NCBI RefSeq assembly: GCF_003573695.1
Contig: NC_039358.1
Coordinates: 160,260,920-160,324,919, forward strand
Source: Papaver somniferum
Lineage: Eukaryota; Streptophyta; Magnoliopsida; Ranunculales; Papaveraceae
Length of the DNA stretch: 64,000 bases
Direction: 5' to 3'
This document shows, piece by piece, positions 10,886-21,434 of the stretch. Below the pieces are notes generated by a model. That model did not search any database, was not told the DNA's origin, and saw only the letters and a program-made list of their open reading frames with translations. Position 1 is the first letter of the stretch; each line of letters opens with the position of its first letter. The position numbers and the translations under genes were made by a program.

Positions 10886-11031
10886 TGAGCAACACATGCT
10901 CAGACGATCAAATTTTCAACAATTCATCACATGAGTAACACTTGCTCAGATGATAAATATTTTCTCAAACCAAGGGATATTGGTTCAACAATCAATATTC
11001 CACGATCCATCGAATGAGCAATACTTGCTCA
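10886..11031. repeat. Three short stem-loops TGAGCAA...TTGCTCA in the LTR
   Basis: At 10,886-10,902, 10,932-10,948 and 11,015-11,031 the 17-bp motif TGAGCAAyACwTGCTCA recurs; the third copy has perfect 7-bp arms around a 3-base loop. Each is preceded by CATCNNATG or CATCACATG. All three also occur in the 3' LTR. They lie upstream of the TATA box, in U3, where enhancer elements are expected. Confidence 0.7.
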
Positions 11032-11424
11032 CTTCATCGTAAGAACTATACCTCTGTCTCATGACATGTTCAACTCATGAATTTCAGAACATCATGTTCA
11101 ACTCAACAACTACATGGACTCATCGTCCCATCAAACCACGAAGTCATGAATTGACTAATATACCACGAGACGTCAATCGTGTCACTTTGGGGGGATATCA
11201 CTTAGGGTTTTGGTCTGGCGGTCTACGACACGTGTGTTCAAACACACGATGGAATGTGAGCAAGTCGTGCAATCAATTGAAGGAATTCACGAGGTAGTGG
11301 GTGGAAAATCGACCAAGTCTCCACACGTTGAGCAACTGGTTTCAAACACGATCTCCACTTCTCCACTCCTTGATTCCATCAACTGTCACACTTTATGGGG
11401 TCATGGTGTCTAAAATTCCAGCAA

Positions 11425-11433
11425 TATAAATAA
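11425..11433 (+). promoter_or_regulatory. TATA box of the plus-strand gypsy 5' LTR
   Basis: TATAAATAA in the context CCAGCAATATAAATAAGTC, about 430 bp before the LTR end, conserved in the 3' LTR at 23,449-23,456. This is the likely U3 promoter. Confidence 0.65.
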
Positions 11434-11855
11434 GTCTCTGAATCATGATTGAATCATCAGCATCAACAGTATCATCAATCTCACGTCTCATCGACAACAC
11501 GGGATCATCAACTCATAAATTGAGCAACTACTCTCAATTGAGCAATTTCAATCATTCAGAGCTTATCATATTCAGAATTCACACACCCACAATCTTTGAT
11601 TACCATTGATTCCACACATTTCCTAGCTTCCCTCCTACAAATCAACCCATCCTCTCTTGTGACCGAATTTACTCTGGAACGATGTCTTGATTTCGGCCGG
11701 AGTACTACAGATTGATCTCTCGAATCTAAAGCACCCCTTTGCAGCGGTGCATCTGTGTGAGGTTTAACATTTCGCTCGGTTCGAGGAGTCTCCTCCGTAC
11801 GGTCGTCTCCTCAATTCCTTAAAAACCAGCAAATCGTTTTTCCCCATCTACAGAT

Positions 11856-11873
11856 TGGCGACCATATTGGGAG
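11856..11873 (+). other. Primer-binding site of the plus-strand gypsy
   Basis: TGGCGACCATATTGGGAG, three bases after the LTR end. TGGCGAC is the usual start of Tat-lineage PBSs that pair with the 3' end of arginine tRNA; the second half is diverged from that consensus. Confidence 0.75.
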
Positions 11874-11909
11874 ATCATTCTCTCGGTTGTAATCTCACAA
11901 TTCCACAAG

Positions 11910-12428
11910 ATGGTTGGTCTTAGGACTAATTCAACTAATTCAGATCAGAATATTTCAAACGGCAACATTCCTCATGTTACACCTGGCGGCATGGAAGGCA
12001 GAGGGGTCCTGACTTAAGCAGAATTGGCTCAAATCCTAGAGGTCCATACCAGGAACATGGACCTGATGAAGAAGACGATAAACCACATCCTCGACTTTCT
12101 CATCAGATTAACATCCGAGTTAGGCGGTATCTCCGCTCCAGAAGCCTCAACACCGGGGACTGAAGCGTCATCTGACCCTCAAATCAACAGCTTCACCACA
12201 TACGAGAAGCCGGTGGAACAAGAGGTCACACATTTGATTGAAAATCTATGTGAACTCCTACACTTCTCCAGGGATCAGCGCACAAACACATTTTCAGCAC
12301 TCAACCAGATATCATCCAACGTGCAAATAACGCCACCAACACCATCAGTTGAAAAAGTCTCCCTAGTGCCTGGGCATTCGATTGACAACATCTCTTTTGG
12401 AGAAGAAGATCGCATGACGGATGAATGA
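11910..12428 (+). pseudogene. gag remnant of the plus-strand gypsy
   Basis: An ATG 37 bases after the PBS opens a frame (MVGLRTNSTNSDQ) that stops at 12,015-12,017 and then continues in the same frame to 12,428. The product is acidic, with a helical stretch (VHTRNMDLMKKTINHILDFL) like the N-terminus of Tat gag proteins (compare ESVTRMLEDVLANQ at 41,850). The capsid core and zinc knuckle are missing, so most of gag has been deleted between here and the protease. Confidence 0.6.
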
Positions 12429-12440
12429 CACAACCGAGCA

Positions 12441-12962
12441 TTGTATGTCACTGGTTTCATCAAAGGCACCGAATTTAGAAGAGCTCTTGTCGACACCGGT
12501 ACTTCCACCAACATTGTCACTATGAAGACTCTCAGGATGGCCAGATTCCCACAAGGTAAAATCGTTCGCTATCCCATCCTAATGACAGGATTTGAAGGAA
12601 GTCAAAGTCATACATATGGATATGCATACATAGATTTGAGGGTTGGGACGATTCGATCGAAAGCAAAGTTTCATGTGATCGAGCAAGAACCTGACTACCA
12701 CATAATACTGGGACGCCCATGGCTCCATGATAACAAGGTGGTTCCTTCAACATACCATCAATGCATGAAGGCCCTGCTCGACAACAAGATCGTTCGCATT
12801 CCGGATTCATCATCTCCTTATGCTCCCGTCTATGATACTGAGTTCCTTGAATCTCAAAAGGCGTCCCGGAACCTCCAAGCAGGATTCACAGTACTCCACT
12901 TCCAAGCTGGAAGACTATCGAGAAGGATGATAACGATCCGTCATCCTCAGCTGCTAAAATGA
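12441..12962 (+). pseudogene. Retropepsin-type protease of the plus-strand gypsy
   Basis: The frame contains the aspartic protease motif ALVDTGTSTNIV (aspartate codon at 12,492-12,494) and, about 75 codons on, the flap and C-terminal signature HIILGRPWLH. These are the two landmarks of gypsy retropepsins, which cut the Gag-Pol precursor. The start is not defined: there is no ATG and the protease would be made by read-through from gag, from which it is now separated by a stop. The last 40 codons have no known function. Confidence 0.82.
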
Positions 12963-13085
12963 TCAAGTTACCTACCACACCGAGTAAACGCCACAATGAT
13001 CAAGTCTCAACTCCAGAGTCAAACTTCACGACCGATCGAGATGAAGAAGGGAGAGTCATTTATCGCCGACAGAAGGATTAGCAAT

Positions 13086-14257
13086 TAATCGGGGAGAACG
13101 ATGAAAAGTCTCCCCACCATGAAGAATCGTGTCAGAGTGATCTATCACTTGAAGAAGAAGTCTAAGATGCCCCGCGACAACTATAGGACTGCACTGACTC
13201 TACCACTGACGATCTTGAAACAATCAACATTAGGACTGAAGACGATCCAAGGCCAATCCTGATCAGTTCAACACTATCACCAGAGGAGCGGACCGAGCTG
13301 ATAAAATTGTTGAAAAAATATCAAGATGTCTTCGCCTGGTCGTACGAAGAAATGTCGGGTCTGGATGACAAACTCGTCACCCATCACCTGCACATCGTCC
13401 CTGGTTCCAAAGCTGTCTAACAACCGCCCAGACAATTTAGACACGAAGTCGAGGAGCAAATCAAGGTCGAAATTCAGAAACTGTTGGCAGCAGGGTTCAT
13501 CAAGCCTATTCTTCATCCAACGTGGCTAGCAAATGTGGTACCTGTTAAGAAGAAAAATGGTCAAATCAGATGTTGTGTCGACTTCAAGAACTTGAATAAA
13601 TGTTGTCCAAAGGATGATTTTTCTCTACCCAACATTGACATGCTCGTCGATGCAACCAGTGGTCACGGTATGTTCTCATTCATGGACAACTATAGTGGGT
13701 ACAACCAGATCAAGATGTATGAACATGACGCCAACAAGACTGCGTACCGTACTCCCATTGGGAATTTTCACTACACTGTGATGCTCTTTGGATTCAAGAA
13801 TGCTGGTGCCACCTATCAACGAGCCATGACTGCCACATTCCACGACATGATGCACAATCAAGTAGAAGACTATGTTGATGATATGGTGGTAAAATCGAAG
13901 ACTCGAGCATCTCATCTCGAAGTTCTAAGGCAGATGTTTGAAAGATGCGGAGAATACAAATTAAAAATGAATCCTTTAAAGTGCGCATTCAGAGTTTCTT
14001 CCGGAAAATTCTTAGGATTCCTGGTCACGGCTGAAGGGATCAAAGTCGACCCAGACAAGGCAAAAGCTATTACCGTGAAGGAACTACATAGATTTATGGT
14101 CAAGGTAAATTATATTCGAAGCTTCATTCCTGTATTAGCTCAACTCATTGCTTCGTTCACACCTCTGCTGAAAAAGGAGCAAGCTTCACCTGGACAGCTG
14201 TTCAACAAGAAGCTTTCCATAAAATACAACAAATATTATTGTCACCGTCCGTCATGA
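13086..14257 (+). pseudogene. Reverse transcriptase of the plus-strand gypsy
   Basis: The frame is readable from the EERTELIKLLKKYQDVFAWSYEE block (13,286-13,354) through PRQFRHEVEEQI to the RT core. It is broken by TAA at 13,418-13,420 where the outer copy has lysine. Core motifs are present: CVDFKNLNK, SFMDNYSGYNQI with the first catalytic aspartate, and YVDD at 13,871-13,882 with the catalytic pair. Compared with the outer copy, seven codons (LTMPPPQ) are missing near 14,073. A one-base deletion near 14,178 throws the thumb region out of frame. Confidence 0.88.
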
Positions 14258-14640
14258 GGTCTCCAGTGCAGGGACGACCTCTGATTCTTTACACAGCCTC
14301 CAGTGACGTCGCTATCGGCGCACTCCTCGCTCAAGAAGACGACGAAGGCGTTAAAAGACCGATTTACTACTTCAGCCACACAATGAGAGATGCTTAACTC
14401 CGATATCCAAAGGCCGAAAGCGCATGCCTGGCATTGGTACATGCAATCCAGAAGTTCAGACATTACTTACTATCTAACAGGGTCGTACTCATCTCCAAAG
14501 CTGATCCCATAAAGTTCTTGCTATCAAAGCCAGCCTTGATAGGAGACCAGCGAAGTGGCTACTCCAGATGTCAGAATTTGACATAGCTTGCACGCCACCT
14601 AAAGCCATCAAAGGTCAAGCGGTCAGACTTGCTCGCTGCT
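14178..14640 (+). pseudogene. RNase H (first copy) of the plus-strand gypsy
   Basis: In the frame shifted after 14,178 the sequence continues as the gypsy RNase H: LYTASSDVAIGALLAQEDD (14,289-14,345), YYFSHTMRDA, a stop at about 14,396, then RYPKAESACLAL and FRHYLLSNRVVL. The family removes the RNA strand during reverse transcription. A second shift follows near 14,540. Order and spacing match 59,584-60,078. Confidence 0.82.
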
Positions 14641-15110
14641 TTTCCAGGGGAAGACACAACAACACTACATGAAGAAGTGCCCGGCGAATTCCCAGACATC
14701 TTGGTCATCAAGGAAGAAACATGGCTTCTATACTTTGATGGATCTGCCACCCCTAGTAGTGACACCGGAGGAGCGGGCATAGTGCTGGTGTCTCCATCTG
14801 GTGAAGTTTTCTCACATTCGTTCAAGTTGGATTTCCACTGCACCAACAACTCAGCAATATGAAGCCTTCCTATTAGGATTATCCTTGGCCAAGCAAGCAG
14901 GAGCAACACACCTCGAGATAAGGGGATTCAAAATTATTGGTCAACCAGATGAATGGAACGTATTCTCTCAAGAAATCACACTTGCTCCATTCAGAACCGA
15001 AGCTCAGCGACTGTTGACCTATTTTGCTGACGCAACGATCGTCCATACTGGACGGACTAACAATAGGCATGCTGATTGCCTAGAACTCTCGCCTCCAAGC
15101 TGCAATTCGA
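14629..15110 (+). pseudogene. Archaeal-type second RNase H (aRNH) of the plus-strand gypsy
   Basis: WLLYFDGSATPSSDTGGAGIV carries the first catalytic aspartate of a ribonuclease HI fold. YEAFLLGLSLAKQAGATHLEI carries the conserved glutamate, in a frame one base removed (break near 14,850), and HADCLELS near 15,070-15,090 carries the last aspartate. A second RNase H of this sort downstream of the normal one is known from Tat-lineage gypsy elements, and this is the main reason for assigning that lineage. Confidence 0.78.
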
Positions 15111-15887
15111 AGGAGCAAGAAAACGATCACTGTACAGAGGCGTACTATCTTCAACTTGGCTCACTCAGATAAGACATTCCAGCAACGATTGGCGAGCACC
15201 CATCATTCATGAATTGAGCAGCTCTGTTTCAGAAGGCCAAGTCAGCCTCAAAGAATTGAAGAACTACTTCTTGCTCCATGGAGGACTATACTATCGAAAC
15301 CCTGATGGATCTCTATCACGATGTCTTGGGAGCACGAAGCGGAAGAAAACTCAAGCGCATACATGAAAAATCTGCGGGCAAACGTTAGTGGTAACACTTT
15401 ACAGAAAGCTTCAAAGAATGGGATACTACTGGCCATCCATGGAAGCTCAGTCAAGAGCTTTACAAGGATCTTGTCCTGATTGCCAAACACCTCCTCATCA
15501 CCTGGAGGTTTTGACAGTCCACCCACTGGGGACTGGAAGGAGCCTTACATCAAATACCTCCGGGATAACGAACTACCACTGGAAAAGAAGCAAGCAGTCA
15601 AACTCATTCAGAAAGCTAAGAGATTCTCTATCTCGATGGGATCTTATACCGCAAAAGCTTTGGTGGGAATTTACTGAGGTGCTTAGCCGAACATGAAATC
15701 CCTACAATCCTGAAGAAGTACATGATGGAGAACATCAAGGAAAGAAACTATTTCTTCAATTCATGAGAATTATTATTGGCCAACCATGGAAGATGATGCA
15801 GCCGCACACGTTCAGAGGTGTCACCAATGCCAAACCCATGGTAATCTCATCCACACTCCTTGTCCCGTTGAATTCTGTGAATAGTCC
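15111..15887 (+). pseudogene. Linker and integrase zinc-binding region of the plus-strand gypsy
   Basis: Pieces of the pol linker are readable in different frames: LKNYFLLHGGLYYRNPDGSL at 15,250-15,310, LQRMGYYWPSME at 15,412-15,445, and GDWKEPYIKYL at 15,530-15,560. At 15,776-15,840 WPTMEDDAAAHVQRCHQCQTHG contains the two cysteines of the HHCC finger; the outer copy at about 58,500-58,560 matches it. At least three frameshifts separate the pieces. Confidence 0.7.
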
Positions 15888-16766
15888 GTGCCTTTCTACA
15901 GCTGGGGACTAGATATCATTGGGAAGATCAATCCAGCATCTTCAAAACAACATGAATACATCATCACTGCGACAGAGTACTTCACCAAGTGGGTCGAAGC
16001 TATTCCTCTTCGAAGCACCACTGGAGTTACGATTGCCGCCTTCATCAAAGAGCACATAATATGCAGATTCGGAGTTCCTAAGCATATCATCACAGATAAC
16101 GGAACTCCTTTTGCCAATCAAGATGTTGAGAAGCTGCTCAATAAATATGGGATCAAACAAATCTTCTCCACGCCTTACTATCCACAAGGAAATGGTCAAG
16201 CAGAAAGTACCAACAAGACTTTGGTCAGGATTATCAGTCGGACGATTCATGACAATCCTCGATCATGGCATGAGCAATTACCCATGGCTCTATGGGCTTA
16301 CAGAACTGCACCAAGGAGCTCGATCGGTACTTCGCCATATTCCCTTGTCTATGGAGCCGACGCCATACTTCCAGCAGAAATCAAAGTTCCCTCAGCCAGG
16401 ATTGCAGCATCCAGTGGTGTACAATGGGATGAGGCCGAAATCTCCAGATCAAGAATCGCTGAGCTAGATATGCTGGAATCAAGGAGAACCAAGGTGGAAA
16501 AATATGTGGAAGCTTACAAACAGAGGATCTCCAGAGCCTACAACAAAATGGTAAGACCTCGAACATTTCAAGTAGGAGATTTGGTATTAAAGACGGCAAA
16601 GCACATTCAACAAGACATGTCCGCTCCTAAGTTCTCTCCTAAATGGGAAGGGCCATATGTTGTTATCAAAGCAGTGTCTAGCGGATACTACAAAATTTTA
16701 GCAATCAATGGAGGAAAGGAAGGAAACATCATCAATGGCAAATGGCTCAAAGCTTATTATGCCTGA
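15888..16766 (+). pseudogene. Integrase core and C-terminus of the plus-strand gypsy
   Basis: A 292-codon open frame without internal stops starts at the core (PFYSWGLDIIGKI, first catalytic aspartate). It holds IITDNGTPF with the second aspartate and QAESTNK with the glutamate, giving the usual D,D-35-E layout. ALWAYRTAPRSS, VYGADAILPAEI and the GPY-like module KWEGPYVVIKA follow; no chromodomain. The upstream finger is out of frame, so the open frame is a surviving part, not an intact gene. It is the best-preserved pol segment in the window. Confidence 0.92.
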
Positions 16767-16961
16767 TCCATGAAACAAACTACCTCTTCATCATTTCAAG
16801 CATTTTCAAAAATGTAATTTCATTCCTCCAAAGAGCATGCGAATGCTCCTTTGTTCATTAAACATTTCATAAATGAGCAAAATTCGTTCATACCATGATC
16901 AACTGTTTCACCTAACTAGAAACTCAGATTTACTCAAAAAACAACAACCACAAATGCTCAC
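16767..16961. other. Spacer between integrase and antisense ORF
   Basis: Non-coding, A+T-rich, tail-to-tail between the integrase stop and the antisense frame. No features seen. Confidence 0.5.
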
Positions 16962-17958
16962 TCAGAGCAAACCATCCAGCAACGGATAATCCCTGTAAGA
17001 AGCCTCGTCAAGCTTCTTCTGAAAAATCTTGGTCTTTGCCTTCAAGTCTTCGACCGCTTTCTCAACCCTTGCTGACTCCAGAGCCAGTATCCTCTCCTCA
17101 TCCAGTAAAGCTGCATTCATGGAAATTGCATCAGCAGCCTCTGCCGCCTTATGAACCTTGATTATCTCAAGACGACGACGGAGCCAGCTTACATTGAATC
17201 GCAATATCTCACAATTCGAGATCATTTCATCCCATTGTGCAGTTCATGGTTTTTGACGTCTCGCAATGCATCTGTTCATTTCCTCGATGATCGGCAATAG
17301 CCCCGCTACCGTGGTTAAAAGAGTTGGAAGAAAACCTTTCCACACTTCTGTGGTAGCAATGTGACCATACTCTTCCAAATCTTGGTGTACAGAGGCGCAT
17401 GACATTTGGGAATCACGAATCCACCGACCACTTCATTGTCTGGGAAGGTATTAATCAATGGAGCTTCGAATAAGAGTCCAGCGGTTGGGTATTCACGAAC
17501 ATGGACACTGTCTCCAGTCTCCGGATCCTGCAGAATCTTCACATGCCTGGTTGCTGCTTTCCTCAACCTCAACCACGGTCACGGACTTTCCACTCTTTCT
17601 TCGTCTAGCATCGACGACGACACGGACATCCGCCTATGATGAAACGAAGGAGTGTTAATCCCGGGACTCAGTACAATCTCAAGAGTCATAGGTTTACTTA
17701 CAGACGATCCAGCTTCAGCACGAGCCGATCCATACCGGGCAGGAGCTCTAACAGTCCGCTTAGGCCTTGCATTATGAGGAGTAGCATTCTTCTTACAGTC
17801 CTACGACAAATCATTCTCTTGTGATCAACAATCTCGATCGAACAGAGACAAGAAAGGAGAAGAAGAAGAAGTGTACAACTTACTGAGATAGACGTTGCTA
17901 TTTCACGCTTCGACTGAAGATCATCTTGAGAAGAAATGTTTGCTCGACATGACGGCAA
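16962..17958 (-). pseudogene. Antisense ORF 1 of the plus-strand gypsy: C-terminal module of a PMD-type protein
   Basis: Read on the minus strand. The frame at 17,572-17,315 gives VHVREYPTAGLLFEAPLI, then NEVVGGFVIPKCHAPLYTKIW, the same module as 8,481-8,537 and 43,700-43,640. After a break near 17,300, 17,225-16,962 encodes NVSWLRRRLEIIKVHKAAEA followed by a coiled coil (ILALESARVEKAVEDLKAKT) and stop. Upstream (17,958-17,600) basic, alanine- and arginine-rich sequence is readable only with frame changes. The PMD is not recognisable. Function is unknown; the arrangement is conserved among three gypsy copies here, which argues that it once mattered to the elements. Confidence 0.68.
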
Positions 17959-18416
17959 GAGGTAGGATCAAAACTTCTCTGCACGATGAAACTGACTCAG
18001 GAATGGAAGAAATATTTGCGTGGATCATAGATTTGGAGTCTTGAAGATATATATCAGGCGATAGTCATCACTCGCGAATAGTCAACTCAGTTACGAGTTT
18101 CACTGAAACCCTAGGCTTCAAAGATCGATACTGAAGACGCAGGAAAATAACGCACTGGGGACTGAACATCACGGGTCAAAGGATAGGCCACGCGGCCTTG
18201 TACACGTCATGAATTCTCAGCCGTGTGTTATGTTACTTCTCATGAAAATCGACAAGTCATGATGAATTTGGATGTATGGACATTGGTCCATGTCATGGAT
18301 TAGAAGAAATCGACGTTAACAAAATGTTCATCATTCAGAAGAAAAGTCTAATTGAAGTAAAGTCATTTAAACAGTCAAAAGAAAGATATCCACTATGAAG
18401 ACTAAAAGGGAATGCT

Positions 18417-19000
18417 CTAACGTCTAAAGAAAGGAAGTAAAACTACTCTCGGACTCATCCGAATTGTCAGATTCATCGTCACTATCCTTCTCGGAATCAT
18501 CTTCTTCAGAGTCACTGTCAGAATCATTGGTGAAGTCCGGTGGACGGAAGATAACATCATCATCATTGAATCCGAGTCATCTTCTGCTGCAGCTTCAGCT
18601 TCAATTTTCTTCATCATCCTCTGATGCTCTCTTTCATATCGATCAGGCTTAATGTAACGCTCGGATGGTTCCCATGTGATCTCTTCTTCAGAAGCATCAG
18701 CATCAGAATCAGAAGGCACTCCATCCAAGAATCGACGCTTCTCCTCAACCCTCTGTCTCTTACGCCGGGTGCGATCTTTCTCACGTTGACGGGCATCCTC
18801 CTTTTTGTCTTCAGCTCTCTTTTCTTGAGTTCAGCAAAAGAGACTCTTCGCTCACCCAAGGGAACATTAGGCTTCGCCCCTTCATGGGTAACCCTAGCCT
18901 TTGATTTCGCTACAGGAGCGTCGGAATCCTCATCAGAAGAGCAGAGGAAGAAGAGGAATACCAGTAATCGTAATTTGTTATTGTTGGTCGACATTTTCTG
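18417..19000 (-). pseudogene. Antisense ORF 2 of the plus-strand gypsy: highly charged protein
   Basis: On the minus strand a start MSTNNNK at about 18,993 leads into SSDEDSDAPVAKSKARVTHEG and RRVSFAELKKRELK. One frameshift near 18,825 then gives an Arg/Lys/Glu-rich segment (DARQREKDRTRRKRQRVEEK) and an acidic segment (DSDADASEEEITWEPSERYI) before frame loss near 18,560. It resembles a nuclear or RNA-processing type low-complexity protein in composition only. I do not recognise a family. It may be the N-terminal exon of antisense ORF 1 or a separate captured host fragment. Confidence 0.5.
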
Positions 19001-20360
19001 GAACCGGAAGATCAAAGATTACTACTATGTAAACAAACCAACATCAGCAAAAAAGGTAACTCTGAACTCTTACCTCTTTACAATTCTACTAATGGTAGTA
19101 GTTATGCCGTAAGAGTTAACACCTCAAAATCGTTCGTCTCTTCGAAAACTGCAAAAACGAACGAAACTTTATTTAATTTCCGAAACTGATTTTTCATGAA
19201 ATCACGGACACAATTTTCATAATGTGAACATTCACACAACTGACCTATGAAGTTTATAACAATAAAATATTTCATCATAAATATATTGTCTATCTTCGAA
19301 GGTTCCTCAAAACACACGCTTTGATTTTTCGAAAACAACAATTAATGCAACTTGCATACATAAATCTCAAGGATTTTATCTAATGAAACAAATCATGCAA
19401 ATAAAATATCATCATATTTTGCACAATATATGTCACGGCTGCATATATAAAAAAAAAACTATTTTTCCTTCGTATCGTCGTTATTTGTCTTTAAAACGAA
19501 GGTTTATTTCAAAATACTGTGAAAGCTCACATCTCATACATATGATAAAGTTTTGTATTTACATGAAAGCTCATAAGCAAAATTTTATCACTGGACACAA
19601 GTTCATCATATGAATTTCCCTTCGAGTCGTCGTAATTTGCCTTTAAAACGAAGGATTATTTCGATTTCGTGAAAATTTACTCCTTTTATGATAAAACCTG
19701 GTACACATGAAAGCTCATACACTAAGTTTTATCACTGGACCTAGTTCATATTAAAAAAAAATCTCTCCTAAATCAGGGATTATAGTTAGTTTTCAAAACT
19801 AACGATCGAACGAACATACGTTTTCAAAAACGAGGGTTTTCATAAAACTCATACCATATATACACACATGTATATGGTTTCATCATGATCAAAATGAACA
19901 ACTCATGAAGGTCACAACATCAGAAAACAAAAAAAAAAAAAAAACGCACGCACCTGGTCGGCCGGAAGTTGGCCGGCGGCGACGACACGACGCGGCGATC
20001 AGGTGGCGGCGGAACTTCAAGCTGCTGGCGTGAAGGAGGAGAGGTGATGGAGAGCTGGACGTGAAAATTAAAAAAAGGATTAATTCCTTTTATCAATTTT
20101 ATTTCCAAAACCTAATTTTCCAAGGATTTCCTTATTGGGCCCGCCCGCAATCCTAAACGACCAAGTCCATCGTCCAAACCAGCGGTTCACACCAATTTAT
20201 GCTCATCAAATGACTCCAATCATGACATGAAGCCTTCATCAAGTCGTGGTTTCTCATATTCTAAATCGGTAAGTCTAACTTACGACTAAGTTCAATTACT
20301 GTATATTTATGGCCGGAAAATCACCATTTAATGCTGACTGAGGAACATGCTTTCCTCAGT
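19001..20360. other. Non-coding region before the 3' LTR of the plus-strand gypsy
   Basis: A+T-rich sequence with a 152-bp tandem duplication (separate entry) and, at about 19,950-20,050, a G+C-rich patch (GGCCGGCGGCGACGACACGAC) unlike its surroundings. An equivalent CGGCGG-rich patch lies at 53,260-53,365 in the pol-less gypsy, in the same position upstream of the antisense gene. It is likely the leader or promoter-proximal region of the antisense transcript. Confidence 0.5.
19467..19760. repeat. Diverged tandem duplication, period 152 bp
   Basis: The unit beginning CCTTCGTATCGTCGTTATTTG at 19,467 recurs at 19,619 (CCTTCGAGTCGTCGTAATTTG) with TTTAAAACGAAGG, CATGAAAGCTCATA and TTTTATCACTGGAC in matching order. 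Non-coding. Confidence 0.75.
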
Positions 20361-20375
20361 AAGCAGGGGACTTAA
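20361..20375 (+). other. Polypurine tract of the plus-strand gypsy
   Basis: AAGCAGGGGACTTAA immediately before the 3' LTR start TGTAGATGG; shared with the other two gypsy elements. Confidence 0.88.
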
Positions 20376-20608
20376 TGTAGATGGTGGATTTTCGACAAGG
20401 GCTAAAATCGTAAACTCATAATTATACGAAGCTCTGATCCAGCAATCAGACGTGAGTATCGAGACACGGTCTCTCATCGAATTCTCAACGGAGAGTACTT
20501 TCTCTCAGAGTACATGTAGATATGTAGTCTCACGACTGGACAACGACATATCTCATGAATACTGAACACTTTCAGTGATTATTTCTATATAGTATCACGA
20601 GATGGACG

Positions 20609-20761
20609 GCTCCTAGACAGCTTGCTCTGCTAGTATAGAGCGATAACGTCTTCAGGAACAAACAACGAGTTTACCCTGACTATATAAAGGATATGACTTA
20701 CCGACAAGCTCATATCGGGATAATTAATGCTCCTAGACAGCTTGCTCTGCTAGTATAGAGC
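20609..20761. repeat. Exact 33-bp repeat, 120 bp apart
   Basis: Bases 20,609-20,641 (starting GCTCCTAGACAGCTTGCTC, ending TATAGAGC) are repeated identically at 20,729-20,761 in the U3 part of the LTR. The unit is itself partly self-complementary at its ends (GCTC...GAGC). Confidence 0.85.
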
Positions 20762-20835
20762 CACAAAGTTAATTATTCCTAATTAAGATTAATTCTGCCG
20801 TGACATTCACTACTGAATTCCCAGAATAATCTATT

Positions 20836-21245
20836 ATTGCTCCTATTCCATGGTCGAATCCACGACTGGTCCCATGGAATGGCAATAATAATTGCTCCTA
20901 TTCCATGGTCGAATCCACGACTGGTCCCATGGAATGGCAATAAACAATTGTTCTGATTCTATGATCGAATCCACGACTTGATCTCATAGAATAACAATAA
21001 CTATATTATCTCATTACTCCGATTTCATGATCGAATCCACAACTGGTCTCATAAATGGTAATAGATAAAACTTAATTACTCTGATTCTATGGTCGAATCT
21101 ACGATCCCATGGAATGGTAATGCTCACTTTATTATTCTGAATTCGTAGTTGAATCCTCAGCTGATCCTATGAATTAATAATAAACATCTTATTACTCAGT
21201 TTTGTGAATTATTCTCCAGTGAATTCCACAATTAGTAATAAATAA
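20836..21245. repeat. Minisatellite of hairpin units in the LTR
   Basis: Seven units of 54-66 bp start near 20,836, 20,890, 20,946, 21,012, 21,075, 21,132 and 21,190. Each contains TGGTCGAATCCACGACTGG or a variant flanked by complementary arms; in the first unit ATTCCATGG at 20,845-20,853 pairs with CCATGGAAT at 20,872-20,880. Later units have diverged, but arms change together in several (TTCTATGAT with ATCTCATAGAA). Confidence 0.85.
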
Positions 21246-21434
21246 TCAACAACCGGGCATCTGAGCTACCTCTAAGTAAGCCCCGACTTATATGGTGAAA
21301 GTGTATTCAACGACAATGCACTAACAGTCACCGCACGAACGAGTATTTCAAAATACGACGAAACGATTAACCTATTGCGAAATAGGAAGAAAATAATAAA
21401 TAATCAAAATATTGACCAAGGCGCCAAGGGATTA

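Larger units (their letters stand above)
10085..11852 (+). repeat. 5' LTR of the plus-strand gypsy, with a 1.7-kb internal deletion
   Basis: Begins TGTAGATGGTGGATTTTC and ends CCCCATCTACA. After the first 18 bases it jumps to sequence that corresponds to about 22,128 in the 3' LTR (GACTGGCCGACCATACC), so it is 1,768 bp against 3,506 bp for the 3' copy. The shared remainder is nearly identical, indicating a fairly recent insertion. Confidence 0.9.

Noticed and set aside
20836..21245. CRISPR-like array
   Set aside because: Regularly spaced palindromic units, but repeat and spacer parts both diverge, units are eukaryotic LTR sequence, and no cas genes exist in plants.
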